A stretch of 64,000 nt of DNA. Origin: Thaumasiovibrio subtropicus (GTDB lineage Bacteria > Pseudomonadota > Gammaproteobacteria > Enterobacterales > Vibrionaceae). The translations under genes and the position numbers were made by a program. Of the stretch, positions 44,229-54,925 are shown in pieces. Each line of letters begins with the position of its first letter. Position 1 is the stretch's first letter. Where the stretch lies: assembly GCF_019703835.1 (NCBI RefSeq), contig NZ_AP023054.1:1054001-1118000 (forward strand), written 5' to 3'. The notes below the pieces were generated by a model. The model saw only the letters and a program-made list of their open reading frames with translations, did not search any database and was not told the DNA's origin.

Positions 44229-46982
44229 ATGTCCCAAAAATGGTTTGCGACGTCTGTAGAAGAGACGTTGAAGCAGCATGACACCGCGGTTGAAAAAGGG
44301 CTGAGCTCGGAGACGGTAGCACGTCGTCTCGAAGAGTTCGGATACAATGAATTACAAGCTCAAGACAGTACGCCAGCTTGGAAACTGTTTGCGCATCAGT
44401 TTCAAAACCCACTGATTTTCATTCTCGCTGTTGGCGCGATTGTGTCGTTCATGACAGGTCATACTGTGGATGCAGTCGCCATCACAGCGATCATTTTCAT
44501 CAATGCCTGTATTGCATTTTGGCAAGAATACAAAGCGCAAAAGGGCATGGAAGCGCTTAAAGAAATGGCTGCGCCAACGGCAGAAGTACTGCGTGGTGGT
44601 GAGTGGCTGAATGTGCCAGCACGTGAGCTAGTGCCTGGGGATGTTATTCGTATCAGTACGGGTGATATCTTACCGGCTGATGTGCGAATTTTAGAAGCAA
44701 ACCGGTTGGCGATTGATGAAGCTGCCCTGACCGGGGAGTCTGAGCCAGTCGATAAAATCACTGACATCATCGCTGACGAAAGTGTTGGCCTTGGCGATCA
44801 GAAAAACATGGGCTTTATGACGACGATTGTCACAACAGGTAATGGCCTTGGCGTTGTGACAGGGACAGGTATGAAAACCGAAGTCGGTCATATCGCGGAC
44901 ATGATGGCGAACACTGAAGAGACGAAAACACCGATGCAGGTGCGTATGGATACCATTGCTAAAATGCTATTGGTTGCGGGCCTATCGGTTGTTGGTGTGG
45001 TCTGTGCGATTGGTCTATATCACGGTATGCCATGGCTAGACATTCTCACCACAGGTATCTCGCTCTCAGTTGCGGCAATCCCAGAAGGCTTACCAACGGT
45101 TGTGACGATTGTTTTGACCATGGGTTCAACCAAAATGGTGAAAAGCAATGCGCTCGCCAAACAGCTTGCTGCGATTGAAACGCTAGGTTCGACAACGGTA
45201 ATTTGTTCTGACAAAACAGGTACATTGACACAAAACCAGATGCAAGTGATGAAGGCCTATGATGCTGAAGGTCGATACTGGGAAGTGACAGGTAAAGGTT
45301 TTGACCCGAAAGGTGAATTTGTTCCAGAGAATCATGACGTTGCAGCAACTGATAGTGCGGCAATGATGCAAGGTCTCGTTGTCGCTACGCTTTGTAATGA
45401 TGCAGAGTATGTGCAAGACGGTGGTAAGTTCAGTGTACGTGGTAACCCAACTGAAGGGGCTTTGATTGTTGCCGCTGCAAAAGCAGGTCTGAAACAAGCA
45501 GAAATGCTGTCGACCGGGGGTTATTCTATTGTTGAGAAGTTCCCATTTGATTCTGCGCGTAAAATGGCATCAGTGATTGTTAAGAGCCCTGAGGGTAAGC
45601 ACTTTCTCGCCCTAAAGGGCGCACCAGATGTGGTACTTCGTCACTCAGCAGGCTTTATGGTAGACGGCGCACCTGTATACCACAGCAGCACGGCGATTGA
45701 AGGGAATCTTGCGCTAGAGGCAAACCCTACGTCTGAGTATGTCGCGAACTTCGAAGCAGCGATTGAGAACTTCGGTAAAGATGCACTGCGTACACTTGCG
45801 GTAGGTATGCGTGAGTTAAGTGAAGCGGACCTGAAAAAAGACCCAGAAGAGCTGGAAAAAGACGTCGTTATTCTTGGTGTTTACGGCATCATGGATCCAC
45901 CTCGTCCTGAAGTCCGTGATGCAGTTGAGCAGTGTTACAACGCAGGTGTTCGAACTGTCATGATTACGGGTGACCACGCGGTTACCGCTGCAGCGATTGC
46001 ACGTGATATCGGTATCATTCGTAGCGAAAAAGATCGTGTTGTGACAGGGACTGAACTCGATGCGATGAGCGATGAGGACCTTCAGAACATCTGTCCTGAG
46101 GTTGCTGTATTTGCGCGTGTAACCCCAGAACACAAACTACGCATTGTTAAAGCACAGCAAGTCAATAACGAAGTCGCTGCCATGACCGGTGATGGCGTGA
46201 ATGATGCACCAGCACTACGTCGCGCAGACATTGGTGTTGCCATGGGTATTACTGGTACATCAGTGGCGAAGGATTCTGGCGACCTGATTCTGTTGGATGA
46301 TAACTTCAGTACGATTGTGAAAGCGGTTCGCCAAGGACGCCAAATCTTCGATAACCTGCGCAAGTTTATTCGTCAGGAGCTGACAGCGAATGTCGGTGAG
46401 ATCTCGGTTATCTTGTTTGCATTTTTGCTAATGGGGCCAGAAGCAATTCTTCCGTTAACACCACTGATGATTCTTTGGGTTAACTTAGTGTCGGATGGCT
46501 TGCCAGCGCTAGCGTTAGGTGTTGAGCCAGAAGAAAAAGATTTGATGGAGCGTGCACCTCGTAAGCGCAACGAAGGTTTCTTCTCTGCGGGTCTTGGTGA
46601 GCGTATTATCACCCGTGGTTTAGCGCTTGGTGCATTAAGTTATGTTGCCTTCTCTTGGGCATTAGATAACGGTTACTCAGCGAACTACGCACAGACAATG
46701 GCATTCATGACCTTGATCTTTGCACAGCTATGGCATCTGTTCGATTGTCGTACTTTTACAACCTTGTTCCGTAAAAATCCATTCACTAACAAGTACTTGT
46801 TAGGTGCGGTGGCCGCTTCAGCGACCTTGTCACTAGGTGTGGTTTACACCGGGTTTGGCCAGCTTGTATTCAGCACTGAAGCACTGGAAATGTCGCACTT
46901 GATGTTGATTGCCATTGGTTCATCACTACCGACCTTTGTGCTTTCTGGTGTGAAAGAACTGACCAAAGTGAAGTTTATCTAA
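44229..46982 (+). CDS. P2A-type cation-transporting ATPase (Ca2+-ATPase-like)
   Basis: A 917-residue inner-membrane pump. The cation ATPase N-terminal domain is at residues 1-70. The actuator motif is LTGESEPVDK near 160, and the TM4 site AAIPEGLPTVVTI is near 282. The phosphorylation site CSDKTGTLTQN has Asp328. The nucleotide domain has KGAPDVVL, then the hinge MTGDGVNDAPALRRADIG near 655. TM6 carries NLVSDGLPALALG. The PEGLP motif and the absence of a cytoplasmic heavy-metal CxxC domain place it in P2A, usually Ca2+ (also Mn2+ or H+ in relatives). It has GGAGA before the ATG and a terminator after it, so it is monocistronic. Confidence 0.92.
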   Translation: MSQKWFATSVEETLKQHDTAVEKGLSSETVARRLEEFGYNELQAQDSTPAWKLFAHQFQNPLIFILAVGAIVSFMTGHTVDAVAITAIIFINACIAFWQEYKAQKGMEALKEMAAPTAEVLRGGEWLNVPARELVPGDVIRISTGDILPADVRILEANRLAIDEAALTGESEPVDKITDIIADESVGLGDQKNMGFMTTIVTTGNGLGVVTGTGMKTEVGHIADMMANTEETKTPMQVRMDTIAKMLLVAGLSVVGVVCAIGLYHGMPWLDILTTGISLSVAAIPEGLPTVVTIVLTMGSTKMVKSNALAKQLAAIETLGSTTVICSDKTGTLTQNQMQVMKAYDAEGRYWEVTGKGFDPKGEFVPENHDVAATDSAAMMQGLVVATLCNDAEYVQDGGKFSVRGNPTEGALIVAAAKAGLKQAEMLSTGGYSIVEKFPFDSARKMASVIVKSPEGKHFLALKGAPDVVLRHSAGFMVDGAPVYHSSTAIEGNLALEANPTSEYVANFEAAIENFGKDALRTLAVGMRELSEADLKKDPEELEKDVVILGVYGIMDPPRPEVRDAVEQCYNAGVRTVMITGDHAVTAAAIARDIGIIRSEKDRVVTGTELDAMSDEDLQNICPEVAVFARVTPEHKLRIVKAQQVNNEVAAMTGDGVNDAPALRRADIGVAMGITGTSVAKDSGDLILLDDNFSTIVKAVRQGRQIFDNLRKFIRQELTANVGEISVILFAFLLMGPEAILPLTPLMILWVNLVSDGLPALALGVEPEEKDLMERAPRKRNEGFFSAGLGERIITRGLALGALSYVAFSWALDNGYSANYAQTMAFMTLIFAQLWHLFDCRTFTTLFRKNPFTNKYLLGAVAASATLSLGVVYTGFGQLVFSTEALEMSHLMLIAIGSSLPTFVLSGVKELTKVKFI

Positions 46983-47011
46983 TTCATCCCCTCAAGGAAT
47001 GAAACCCAAAA

Positions 47012-47042
47012 TAAAAGGCTTGCCAGTGGCAAGCCTTTTTTC
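47012..47042. terminator. Bidirectional terminator between ATPase gene and gltA
   Basis: AAAAGGCTTGCCA / TGGCAAGCCTTTTTT forms an 11-13 bp stem between convergent genes. Confidence 0.92.
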
Positions 47043-47063
47043 TCATTACGTATAGGAAAAAGA

Positions 47064-48353
47064 TTATTCGCGTTCGTGTAGAGGATCGAACTCGCGAAGT
47101 GCTTTACCTGTGTAGAGCTGGCGAGGACGGCCAATACGCGCCGCTGGGTCACTATGCATTTCATTCCAGTGGGCAATCCAACCGATGGTACGAGACATCG
47201 CAAAGATAACGGTAAACATAGACACCGGAATGCCAATCGCTTTTAGAATGATACCTGAGTAGAAATCGACGTTCGGGTAAAGTTTCTTCTCAACAAAGTA
47301 CTCATCCGACAGTGCAATACGTTCGAGTTCCATTGCCACATCCAAGAGTGGATCTTGAATATTAAGTTCCTCAAGGACTTCATGGCACGCTTCACGCATA
47401 ACCGTCGCACGTGGGTCGTAGTTTTTGTAGACGCGGTGACCAAAGCCCATAAGGCGGAATGGATCTTCCTTGTCTTTGGCTTTCTCGATGAACTCTGGAA
47501 TGTTATCGACGCTACCTATCTCTTCGAGCATCTTCAAACAAGCTTCGTTTGCACCACCGTGCGCAGGTCCCCACAGAGAAGCAATACCTGCGGCGATACA
47601 TGCGAATGGGTTTGCACCAGAAGAGCCTGCTAGACGAACGGTCGATGTCGATGCATTTTGCTCATGGTCAGCGTGCAAGGTGAAAATCTTATCCATAGCA
47701 CGGGCGATTACAGGGCTCACTTCGTACTCTTCACATGGTGTAGCAAACATCATGTGTAGGAAGTTTTCCGCATAATCGAGGTCATTGCGAGGGTAGATGA
47801 AAGGCTGGCCAATCGAGTACTTGTAACACATTGCAGCCAGCGTCGGCATTTTAGACAACAGGCGGAAAGCCGCGATTTCACGGTGACTGTCGTTGTTGAT
47901 GTCTAAAGAGTCATGGTAGAAGGCAGCGAGTGCTCCGACAACACCGACCATAATCGCCATAGGGTGAGCGTCGCGACGGAAGCCATGGAAGAAGCTGGCA
48001 ATCTGCTCATGTACCATGGTGTGACGTGTTACGGTAGTGCGGAACTTCTCGTAATCTTCGCGGCTTGGTACTTCTCCGTACAATAGGATGTAACATACTT
48101 CAAGGTAATCGGCTTTGTTCGCGAGCTGATCGATTGGAAAGCCTCGATGCAGCAGAATGCCTTTGTCGCCATCAATATACGTAATTTGAGATTCACATGA
48201 TGCAGTGGCAAGAAAACCCGGGTCGAAAGTGAAGTAGCCGTTAGCACCTAGCGCGCGCACGTCGACAACTTCAGGGCCGATAGTTCCTTCAATAATCGGC
48301 AATTCGATTGGCGCTTTCCCTTCAATATGAAGAGTCGCTTTCTTGTCCGACAT
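47064..48353 (-). CDS. gltA: Citrate synthase (type II)
   Basis: A 429-residue enzyme condensing oxaloacetate and acetyl-CoA, the entry of the TCA cycle. The active-site His region is [20 protein letters not shown] near 265. A second His lies in [15 protein letters not shown] near 306, and the catalytic Asp in [14 protein letters not shown] near 362. The small N-terminal beta domain (residues 1-45) marks the NADH-sensitive hexameric type II form. Divergent from sdhC across 410 bases, the E. coli gltA-sdh arrangement. Confidence 0.98.
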   Translation of the reverse strand: MSDKKATLHIEGKAPIELPIIEGTIGPEVVDVRALGANGYFTFDPGFLATASCESQITYIDGDKGILLHRGFPIDQLANKADYLEVCYILLYGEVPSREDYEKFRTTVTRHTMVHEQIASFFHGFRRDAHPMAIMVGVVGALAAFYHDSLDINNDSHREIAAFRLLSKMPTLAAMCYKYSIGQPFIYPRNDLDYAENFLHMMFATPCEEYEVSPVIARAMDKIFTLHADHEQNASTSTVRLAGSSGANPFACIAAGIASLWGPAHGGANEACLKMLEEIGSVDNIPEFIEKAKDKEDPFRLMGFGHRVYKNYDPRATVMREACHEVLEELNIQDPLLDVAMELERIALSDEYFVEKKLYPNVDFYSGIILKAIGIPVSMFTVIFAMSRTIGWIAHWNEMHSDPAARIGRPRQLYTGKALREFDPLHERE

Positions 48354-48763
48354 AACAATCTCCTTTGCTTTTTATAGTCCTATCCCAGAAATTGGGTTGC
48401 ATTGAAGTTGTACCTTTGAGGTGCTTTAAAGTCAATTTTTGTACTCGTGAGTGTGCGCTTGTTAATAAATATGAGTAAAAATTCGTGAAAACTGTGGCTC
48501 ATGTTGGAACTTTTGTTACTTGAATTGTTTTTAAATGTTGCGCCACGTATAGTTCTCTGAGGTCCCGATATGATTGGGACAGCGCCGCTTCAAGAACTTG
48601 AGCACATTGACAAAAATATAGACGGAATTAACCCAAAATCGGTCAGCTTAACATCGATTTATGTTAATTATGTTAAAAATATGTGTTGAGAGGCAGCCCT
48701 GACTGATTCATTCGGGAGTGGTATATAAAAAACATGCTCAATGGAGCTGAGTGAGCAAATACC
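48354..48763. promoter_or_regulatory. Divergent gltA / sdhC control region
   Basis: 410 bases without an ORF. The gltA side (48354-48440) and the sdh side (48600-48763) each must carry promoters. An ArcA-like direct repeat lies at 48662-48677. No CRP site or riboswitch was recognised. Confidence 0.5.
48662..48677. promoter_or_regulatory. ArcA-P-like binding site upstream of sdhC
   Basis: TGTTAATTATGTTAAA contains GTTAATTA and a second TGTTAA repeat about ten to eleven bases later, the direct-repeat form of ArcA boxes. ArcA represses sdh and suc under oxygen limitation in enterics. Confidence 0.55.
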
Positions 48764-49144
48764 GTGAAAGTAAATAAGTCTCGACCCGTTAACCTAGATC
48801 TGCAAACGATCCGCTTTCCTATTACTGCGATTGCGTCCATTCTTCACCGAATTTCGGGCGTCATAATGTTTGTCTCTGTAGCTATTTTATTATGGTTACT
48901 GGGTACATCGTTATCGTCACCTGAAGGTTTCCATCAAGCCGCCAACATTATGAATAGTTTTTTCGTGAAACTAATTATATGGGGCATTTTGGCTGCGCTC
49001 TTATATCACATGGTTGTTGGTATTCGTCATTTAATGATGGATATGGGCTACTTTGAGGAATTAGAGTCAGGAAATAAAAGCGCCAAGGTAAGCTTTATTA
49101 TTACCGCAGTGCTATTTGTGATTTCGGGAGTGATTGTATGGTAA
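48764..49144 (+). CDS. sdhC: Succinate dehydrogenase cytochrome b556 subunit
   Basis: A 126-residue membrane anchor with three helices (about residues 26-50, 66-90, 104-125). The N-terminal [20 protein letters not shown] is the family signature; the Ser in ILHRISG contacts quinone, and the heme b ligand His is in [10 protein letters not shown] near 84. The start is GTG 48764 with a poor ribosome-binding site. The end overlaps sdhD by seven bases. Confidence 0.96.
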   Translation: MKVNKSRPVNLDLQTIRFPITAIASILHRISGVIMFVSVAILLWLLGTSLSSPEGFHQAANIMNSFFVKLIIWGILAALLYHMVVGIRHLMMDMGYFEELESGNKSAKVSFIITAVLFVISGVIVW

Positions 49145-49485
49145 ACCCAGTATCTTCTGTGGGCCGCAATGGCGTCCATGATTTCGTATTAATTCGTGCA
49201 TCTGCCATTATCTTAACCCTGTACACCTTCTACATGTTGGGCTACTTCCTTTTTGGCCCTACGTTAACTTATGAAGTGTGGACGGGTTTCTTCGCACAAA
49301 CCAGCACGAAGGTCTTCACCATGTTGGCGCTGTTTTCTGTGCTAATCCACGCGTGGATTGGTATGTGGCAGGTGTTAACAGATTACATAAAGCCGGCAGC
49401 CCTAAGGGCTGGCATTCAATTCGCGATTGTCGCGATGCTTCTAATCTATCTTCTTTCCGGTTTCTTTATTGTGTGGGGTGTGTAA
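49138..49485 (+). CDS. sdhD: Succinate dehydrogenase membrane anchor subunit
   Basis: A 115-residue anchor with three helices and the heme/quinone His-Ala-Trp-Ile-Gly-Met-Trp-Gln-Val motif ([13 protein letters not shown]) at about 71-83. It begins [20 protein letters not shown] as in E. coli ([19 protein letters not shown]). Together with SdhC it binds heme b556 and ubiquinone. It is joined to sdhA without spacer. Confidence 0.96.
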   Translation: MVNPVSSVGRNGVHDFVLIRASAIILTLYTFYMLGYFLFGPTLTYEVWTGFFAQTSTKVFTMLALFSVLIHAWIGMWQVLTDYIKPAALRAGIQFAIVAMLLIYLLSGFFIVWGV

Positions 49486-51252
49486 GTGACTATTCCAGTA
49501 CGTGAATTTGATGCAGTCGTAATTGGTGCTGGTGGTGCGGGTATGCGCGCCGCACTGCAAATTTCTGAGCAGGGCCTGACATGTGCGCTGCTTTCTAAAG
49601 TTTTCCCAACACGTTCTCACACGGTTTCTGCTCAAGGTGGTATCACTGTTGCTTTGGGTAACTCTCACAAAGATAACTGGCAGTGGCACATGTATGACAC
49701 GGTGAAGGGATCTGATTATATCGGCGACCAGAACGCGATCGAATACATGTGTAAGAACGGCCCGCAGTCCGTGATTGAGCTTGAGCGCATGGGCTTACCA
49801 TTTTCCCGATTCGAAGACGGCACAATTTATCAACGTCCGTTTGGTGGGCAATCAAAAGAGTTTGGTGGCGAACAAGCCGCGCGAACAGCCGCTGCGGCTG
49901 ACCGAACAGGACATGCGCTACTGCACACGCTCTACCAGCAAAACATCAAGCATAAAACGACCATTTTCTCAGAGTGGTATGCCTTGGATCTGGTGAAGAA
50001 CCAAGATGGCGCCGTTGTTGGTACGACCGCTATTTGTATGGAGACAGGTGAGGTTTGCTACTTCAAAGCAAAAGCCACTGTCTTAGCAACGGGTGGTGCG
50101 GGGCGTATTTATGCGTCGACGACCAATGCGCACATCAATACTGGTGATGGTGTTGGTATGGCTTTACGTGCCGGTGTACCAATGCAAGACATGGAGATGT
50201 GGCAGTTCCACCCGACGGGTATTGCAGGTGCTGGTGTACTCGTGACTGAAGGTTGTCGTGGTGAAGGTGGTTACCTTCTTAATAATAACGGTGAGCGCTT
50301 TATGGAGCGCTATGCACCAAACGCCAAAGACCTCGCTGGTCGAGATGTTGTTGCACGTTCCATGATGGTTGAAATTCGTGAAGGTCGTGGTTGTGATGGC
50401 CCATGGGGACCACACATCAAGCTGAAAATGGATCACTTGGGCAAAGAGGTGTTGGAATCGCGCCTACCGGGTATCTGTGAGTTGTCGAGAACCTTCGCAC
50501 ACGTTGACCCTGTGAAAGAGCCGATTCCAGTTATTCCTACTTGCCACTACATGATGGGTGGCGTACCGACTCAGGTATCTGGTCAAGCGATTGCACAAGA
50601 TACCGCAGGCCAAGACTATGATGTGCAGGGACTCTTCGCGTGTGGTGAAATTGCGAGTGTATCTGTGCATGGTGCAAACCGTCTTGGTGGTAACTCTCTG
50701 CTTGATTTGGTGGTATTCGGTCGCGCAACGGGTCTACACCTAGGTGAGACCTTGGCGGCGCAGGTTGAAGCGCGTGATGCCTCTGAGTCTGATTTGGAAG
50801 CATCGCTTTCACGTCTAAACCGTTGGAACACAACGCAGCAGGGTGAAGATCCTGTTCAAATTCGCAAAGACCTACAGTCTTGCATGCAAAACAATTTCTC
50901 AGTCTTCCGTGAAGGTGACGCTATGGCGAAAGGCCTGGAAGAGCTGAAAGTGATTCGTGAGCGCTTAAAAGAAGCGCGTTTGGATGATAATTCTCAGGAA
51001 TTTAATACACAACGTATTGAATGTTTAGAGCTGGATAACCTGATGGAGACAGCCTACGCAACGGCTGTGGCAGCGAATTTCCGTACAGAAAGCCGCGGTG
51101 CACACTCTCGATTTGACTATCCAGAACGTGATGATGAGAACTGGTTGGTTCACACCATCTACAACCCTGAGACAGAAGCGATGAACAAGCGGGACGTGAA
51201 TATGGCGCCTGTGACTCGTGAAGCTTTCCCACCTAAAGCACGAACTTACTAA
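49486..51252 (+). CDS. sdhA: Succinate dehydrogenase flavoprotein subunit
   Basis: A 588-residue FAD subunit (E. coli 588) oxidising succinate to fumarate. The Rossmann motif [14 protein letters not shown] is at 10-23. The covalent FAD histidine is in [11 protein letters not shown] near 45. Active-site elements are [20 protein letters not shown] and [17 protein letters not shown] [20 protein letters not shown] near 396-415. The start is a GTG directly after the sdhD stop. Confidence 0.98.
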   Translation: MTIPVREFDAVVIGAGGAGMRAALQISEQGLTCALLSKVFPTRSHTVSAQGGITVALGNSHKDNWQWHMYDTVKGSDYIGDQNAIEYMCKNGPQSVIELERMGLPFSRFEDGTIYQRPFGGQSKEFGGEQAARTAAAADRTGHALLHTLYQQNIKHKTTIFSEWYALDLVKNQDGAVVGTTAICMETGEVCYFKAKATVLATGGAGRIYASTTNAHINTGDGVGMALRAGVPMQDMEMWQFHPTGIAGAGVLVTEGCRGEGGYLLNNNGERFMERYAPNAKDLAGRDVVARSMMVEIREGRGCDGPWGPHIKLKMDHLGKEVLESRLPGICELSRTFAHVDPVKEPIPVIPTCHYMMGGVPTQVSGQAIAQDTAGQDYDVQGLFACGEIASVSVHGANRLGGNSLLDLVVFGRATGLHLGETLAAQVEARDASESDLEASLSRLNRWNTTQQGEDPVQIRKDLQSCMQNNFSVFREGDAMAKGLEELKVIRERLKEARLDDNSQEFNTQRIECLELDNLMETAYATAVAANFRTESRGAHSRFDYPERDDENWLVHTIYNPETEAMNKRDVNMAPVTREAFPPKARTY

Positions 51253-51265
51253 GGGAGACGAGAAA

Positions 51266-51979
51266 ATGAAACTTAATTTTTCGGTGTACCGTTATAACCC
51301 TGATGAAGACAGTGCACCTTATATGAAAGATTACCTTCTGGAAGTGCCAGAAGGTTCTGACATGATGGTGTTGGATGCGCTTATCTTGCTGAAAGAGCAG
51401 GATCCGTCGCTGGCTTTTCGACGCTCATGTCGTGAAGGCGTATGTGGTTCAGACGGTATCAACATGAATGGCCAAAATGGTCTCGCTTGTATTACGCCGC
51501 TATCTGCACTTACCAATCAAAAAACCATTGTGATTCGTCCACTGCCTGGTCTCCCTGTTATTCGTGACCTGATTATTGACATGGAGCAGTTCTACACTAA
51601 TTACGCGAAGGTGAAGCCTTTCTTAATTAGCGACGGGAATGTACCGCCTGCTCGCGAGAACCTTCAGTCGCCGGACGAGCGTGCCCATTTAGATGGTCTT
51701 TACGAGTGCATTATGTGTGCTTGTTGCTCGACCTCTTGCCCATCTTTCTGGTGGAATCCAGATAAGTTTGTTGGCCCTGCTGGACTACTTGCTGCTTATC
51801 GCTGGCTGATTGACAGCCGTGATAGTGCAACAGATGAACGTTTGTCTGATTTGGACGATGCGTTTAGCGTTTTTCGTTGCCATGGCATCATGAATTGTGT
51901 AAATGTTTGTCCTAAAGGATTAAATCCGACGAAAGCGATCGGGCATATTAAGACGATGCTGCTTAAAAAGGCAGTTTAA
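51266..51979 (+). CDS. sdhB: Succinate dehydrogenase iron-sulfur subunit
   Basis: A 237-residue subunit with three Fe-S clusters carrying electrons to ubiquinone. The 2Fe-2S motif is CREGVCGSDGINMNG with a later C, at about 53-76. The 4Fe-4S and 3Fe-4S ligands are ECIMCACCSTSCPSFWW near 147-163 and CHGIMNCVNVCPKGLNP near 204-220. The start is ATG 51266 after GGGAGACGAGAAA; a 16-codon upstream extension overlapping sdhA is rejected. Confidence 0.97.
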   Translation: MKLNFSVYRYNPDEDSAPYMKDYLLEVPEGSDMMVLDALILLKEQDPSLAFRRSCREGVCGSDGINMNGQNGLACITPLSALTNQKTIVIRPLPGLPVIRDLIIDMEQFYTNYAKVKPFLISDGNVPPARENLQSPDERAHLDGLYECIMCACCSTSCPSFWWNPDKFVGPAGLLAAYRWLIDSRDSATDERLSDLDDAFSVFRCHGIMNCVNVCPKGLNPTKAIGHIKTMLLKKAV

Positions 51980-52007
51980 AACGTCTGTTTGAAATGAATA
52001 TCGATAT

Positions 52008-52028
52008 GCCGCCCTTTAGCGGGGCGGC
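52008..52028 (+). other. Intercistronic hairpin between sdhB and sucA
   Basis: GCCGCCC pairs with GGGCGGC around a seven-base loop and is not followed by a T-run. It may stabilise or process the polycistronic sdh-suc mRNA rather than terminate it. Confidence 0.5.
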
Positions 52029-52087
52029 CGGAAAATACGCCTTAGAGTGTATTACTTGGCGATAACGATAGTAGTTAAGGGAAAACA

Positions 52088-54913
52088 ATGCAGAACGGCG
52101 TTATGAAGGCATGGCTTGAGTCTTCACACTTGGCTGGCGCCAATGCGACTTACGTAGAAGATCTCTACGAGCTGTATCTTAGCGACCCTGACTCGGTAAA
52201 TGAAGAATGGCGAAATGTGTTTGATGGCCTTCCAGTCGTCAAAGAGGATGCGACCGAGCAACCACATTCCCGCGTTCGAGATTACTTCCGACGATTGGCA
52301 AAAGAAACAACCTACCTAAGTGCACCAGTCACCGACCCTGAGGTCGACGCGAAACAGGTAAAAGTATTGCAGTTAATCAATGCTTACCGTTTTCGTGGTC
52401 ATCAACACGCAAATTTGGATCCACTCGGTCTTTGGCAACAGGACCGCGTCGCTGAGCTTGATCCTTCTTTCCACTCACTGACTGAAGAAGACATGGACAC
52501 CGAGTTCAATGTCGGTTCGTTTGCGATTGGTAAAGAGAGTATGCGACTGCGTGATCTCTATGATGCACTGAAAAAAACCTATTGTGGTTCGATTGGTGCG
52601 GAATACATGCATATTACCAACACAGAAGAAAAACGTTGGATTCAACAGCGTTTAGAATCTGTGATGGGACAACCCTCTTTTAGTCGAGATGAGAAACTGT
52701 CGTTTCTTGATGAGCTGACAGCTGCGGAAGGTTTAGAGCGCTATCTTGGTGCAAAATTCCCAGGTGCGAAGCGTTTCTCTCTGGAAGGTGGTGATGCGCT
52801 TATTCCAATGGTGAAAGAAATTATTCGCCATGGTGGTACGCAAGACATTAAAGAGATCGTTATCGGTATGGCTCACCGTGGGCGACTTAACGTGCTGGTT
52901 AATGTTCTTGGTAAGAAGCCTCAAGACCTCTTTGACGAGTTTGCTGGTAAGCATGACGAAACATGGGGTACGGGTGATGTGAAGTATCACCAAGGTTTCT
53001 CTGCCGACTTTGCTACACCGGGCGGTGATGTTCACCTTGTCTTGGCCTTTAACCCATCTCACCTTGAGATTGTTAACCCGGTGGTTATTGGTTCTGTACG
53101 CGCTCGTCAAGACCGTTTAGGCGACAAAAACGGCTCAAACGTGTTACCTATTACGATTCATGGCGACTCAGCGATCGCTGGTCAAGGCGTTGTGGCAGAG
53201 ACATTTAATATGTCTCAATCACGTGCTTATCGTGTTGGTGGTACAGTACGTATCGTTGTGAACAACCAAATTGGTTTCACAACCTCGAATCCAAAAGATA
53301 CCCGTTCAACTCAGTACTGTACTGATATTGCGAAAATGGTTCAGGCGCCAATTTTCCACGTGAATGCAGATGACCCAGAAGCTGTGGCTTTGGTGTCTCG
53401 TTTAGCGCTTGACTACCGTAATGAGTTTCGTCGTGACGTCGTGATTGATTTGGTGTGTTACCGTCGCCATGGTCACAATGAAGCGGATGAGCCGAATGCG
53501 ACTCAGCCGTTGATGTACCAGAAAATCAAAAAGCATCCAACGCCACGTAAGATTTATGCTGATAAGTTAACCGACGAAGAATCGATTGGCTTGGAAGAAG
53601 CGACGGCATTTGTCAACGAGTACCGTGACCATTTAGATCGTGGTGACTGCGTTGTTAAAGAGTGGCGTCCAATGACCATGCACAGTGTGGATTGGTCTCC
53701 TTACTTGGGCCATGAGTGGGATATTGAGTGGGACAACGAAGTAGAACTCGATCGTCTGAAAGAACTCGCAAACCGTGTTTGTCAGTACCCTGAAAGCCAT
53801 AAACTGCAAAGCCGTGTTAACAAGCTTTATCAAGACCGTGAGTTGATGATCAAAGAAGAGAAAGCGGTTGACTGGGGTATGGCTGAGACGTTGGCTTACG
53901 CAACGCTCGTTGACGATAACAAGCGTATTCGTATTACTGGGCAAGACTCGGGCCGTGGTACTTTCTTCCATCGCCATGCTGTGCTGCATAATCAGGGTGA
54001 TGCGTCGACCTATGTGCCACTTGCGAACATTCATGACAAACAAGGTCCATTCCAAGTCTTTGACTCAGTGCTTTCTGAAGAAGCTGTACTTGCATTTGAG
54101 TATGGCTACGCAACGGCCGAGCCAGGTGGCTTGACGGTGTGGGAAGCACAGTTTGGTGACTTTGCCAACGGTGCTCAGGTTGTTGTTGACCAGTTTATTA
54201 GCTCCGGCGAGCAGAAGTGGGGCCGTATGTGTGGCCTAACCATGTTGCTGCCACACGGTTATGAAGGTCAAGGACCAGAGCACTCATCAGCGCGTTTAGA
54301 ACGCTATTTGCAGCTATGTGCTGAGCAAAATATGCAAGTTATTGTGCCATCCACGCCAGCTCAGGTTTATCACATGCTGCGCCGCCAGGTTGTACGTCCA
54401 ATGCGTCGTCCATTAGTCGTGATGTCTCCGAAGTCGCTGCTTCGTCACCCGCTATGTACTTCGACGATGGATGAACTGGCCTACGGCACCTTCCTACCAG
54501 CTATCGCAGAGACTGACGATATCGATCCAGCAGGCGTTGAGCGTGTGGTGTTCTGTTCAGGTAAGGTCTACTACGACCTATTAGAACAACGTCGCAAAGA
54601 TGAAAACGACAAAGTTGCTATTATTCGTATCGAGCAGTTGTACCCGTTCCCGTATGAAGATATGCGCATGATTCTCAAGGATTATGAGCATGTTAAAGAC
54701 TTTGCATGGTGTCAGGAAGAACCGCAAAACCAAGGTGCTTGGTACTGTAGTCAACATAACTTCCGCGCAGTGATGCCTGAAGGAGCTAAATTGAGCTATG
54801 CAGGTCGCCCTGCTTCAGCATCGCCAGCGGTTGGCTATATGTCCGTTCACCTAAAACAACAAAAGGCACTGGTTGCCGATGCCCTTACCCTGAACACAGA
54901 ACTAGAAAAATAA
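52088..54913 (+). CDS. sucA: 2-oxoglutarate dehydrogenase E1 component
   Basis: A 941-residue thiamine-diphosphate enzyme decarboxylating 2-oxoglutarate. The N-terminal E2-binding helix includes YVEDLYELYLSDPDSVNEEW. The substrate His motifs are in GMAHRGRLNVLVNVLG near 260, the TPP/Mg motif region is HGDSAIAGQGVVAETFNMSQ near 360, and HNEADEPNATQPLMY lies beyond it. It starts 109 bases after sdhB with AAGGGA upstream. Confidence 0.98.
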   Translation: MQNGVMKAWLESSHLAGANATYVEDLYELYLSDPDSVNEEWRNVFDGLPVVKEDATEQPHSRVRDYFRRLAKETTYLSAPVTDPEVDAKQVKVLQLINAYRFRGHQHANLDPLGLWQQDRVAELDPSFHSLTEEDMDTEFNVGSFAIGKESMRLRDLYDALKKTYCGSIGAEYMHITNTEEKRWIQQRLESVMGQPSFSRDEKLSFLDELTAAEGLERYLGAKFPGAKRFSLEGGDALIPMVKEIIRHGGTQDIKEIVIGMAHRGRLNVLVNVLGKKPQDLFDEFAGKHDETWGTGDVKYHQGFSADFATPGGDVHLVLAFNPSHLEIVNPVVIGSVRARQDRLGDKNGSNVLPITIHGDSAIAGQGVVAETFNMSQSRAYRVGGTVRIVVNNQIGFTTSNPKDTRSTQYCTDIAKMVQAPIFHVNADDPEAVALVSRLALDYRNEFRRDVVIDLVCYRRHGHNEADEPNATQPLMYQKIKKHPTPRKIYADKLTDEESIGLEEATAFVNEYRDHLDRGDCVVKEWRPMTMHSVDWSPYLGHEWDIEWDNEVELDRLKELANRVCQYPESHKLQSRVNKLYQDRELMIKEEKAVDWGMAETLAYATLVDDNKRIRITGQDSGRGTFFHRHAVLHNQGDASTYVPLANIHDKQGPFQVFDSVLSEEAVLAFEYGYATAEPGGLTVWEAQFGDFANGAQVVVDQFISSGEQKWGRMCGLTMLLPHGYEGQGPEHSSARLERYLQLCAEQNMQVIVPSTPAQVYHMLRRQVVRPMRRPLVVMSPKSLLRHPLCTSTMDELAYGTFLPAIAETDDIDPAGVERVVFCSGKVYYDLLEQRRKDENDKVAIIRIEQLYPFPYEDMRMILKDYEHVKDFAWCQEEPQNQGAWYCSQHNFRAVMPEGAKLSYAGRPASASPAVGYMSVHLKQQKALVADALTLNTELEK

Positions 54914-54925
54914 GGAAAGTGAAAG

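Noticed and set aside
52008..52028. Terminator between sdhB and sucA
   Set aside because: Stem is strong but no T-run follows; listed as an intercistronic hairpin instead.
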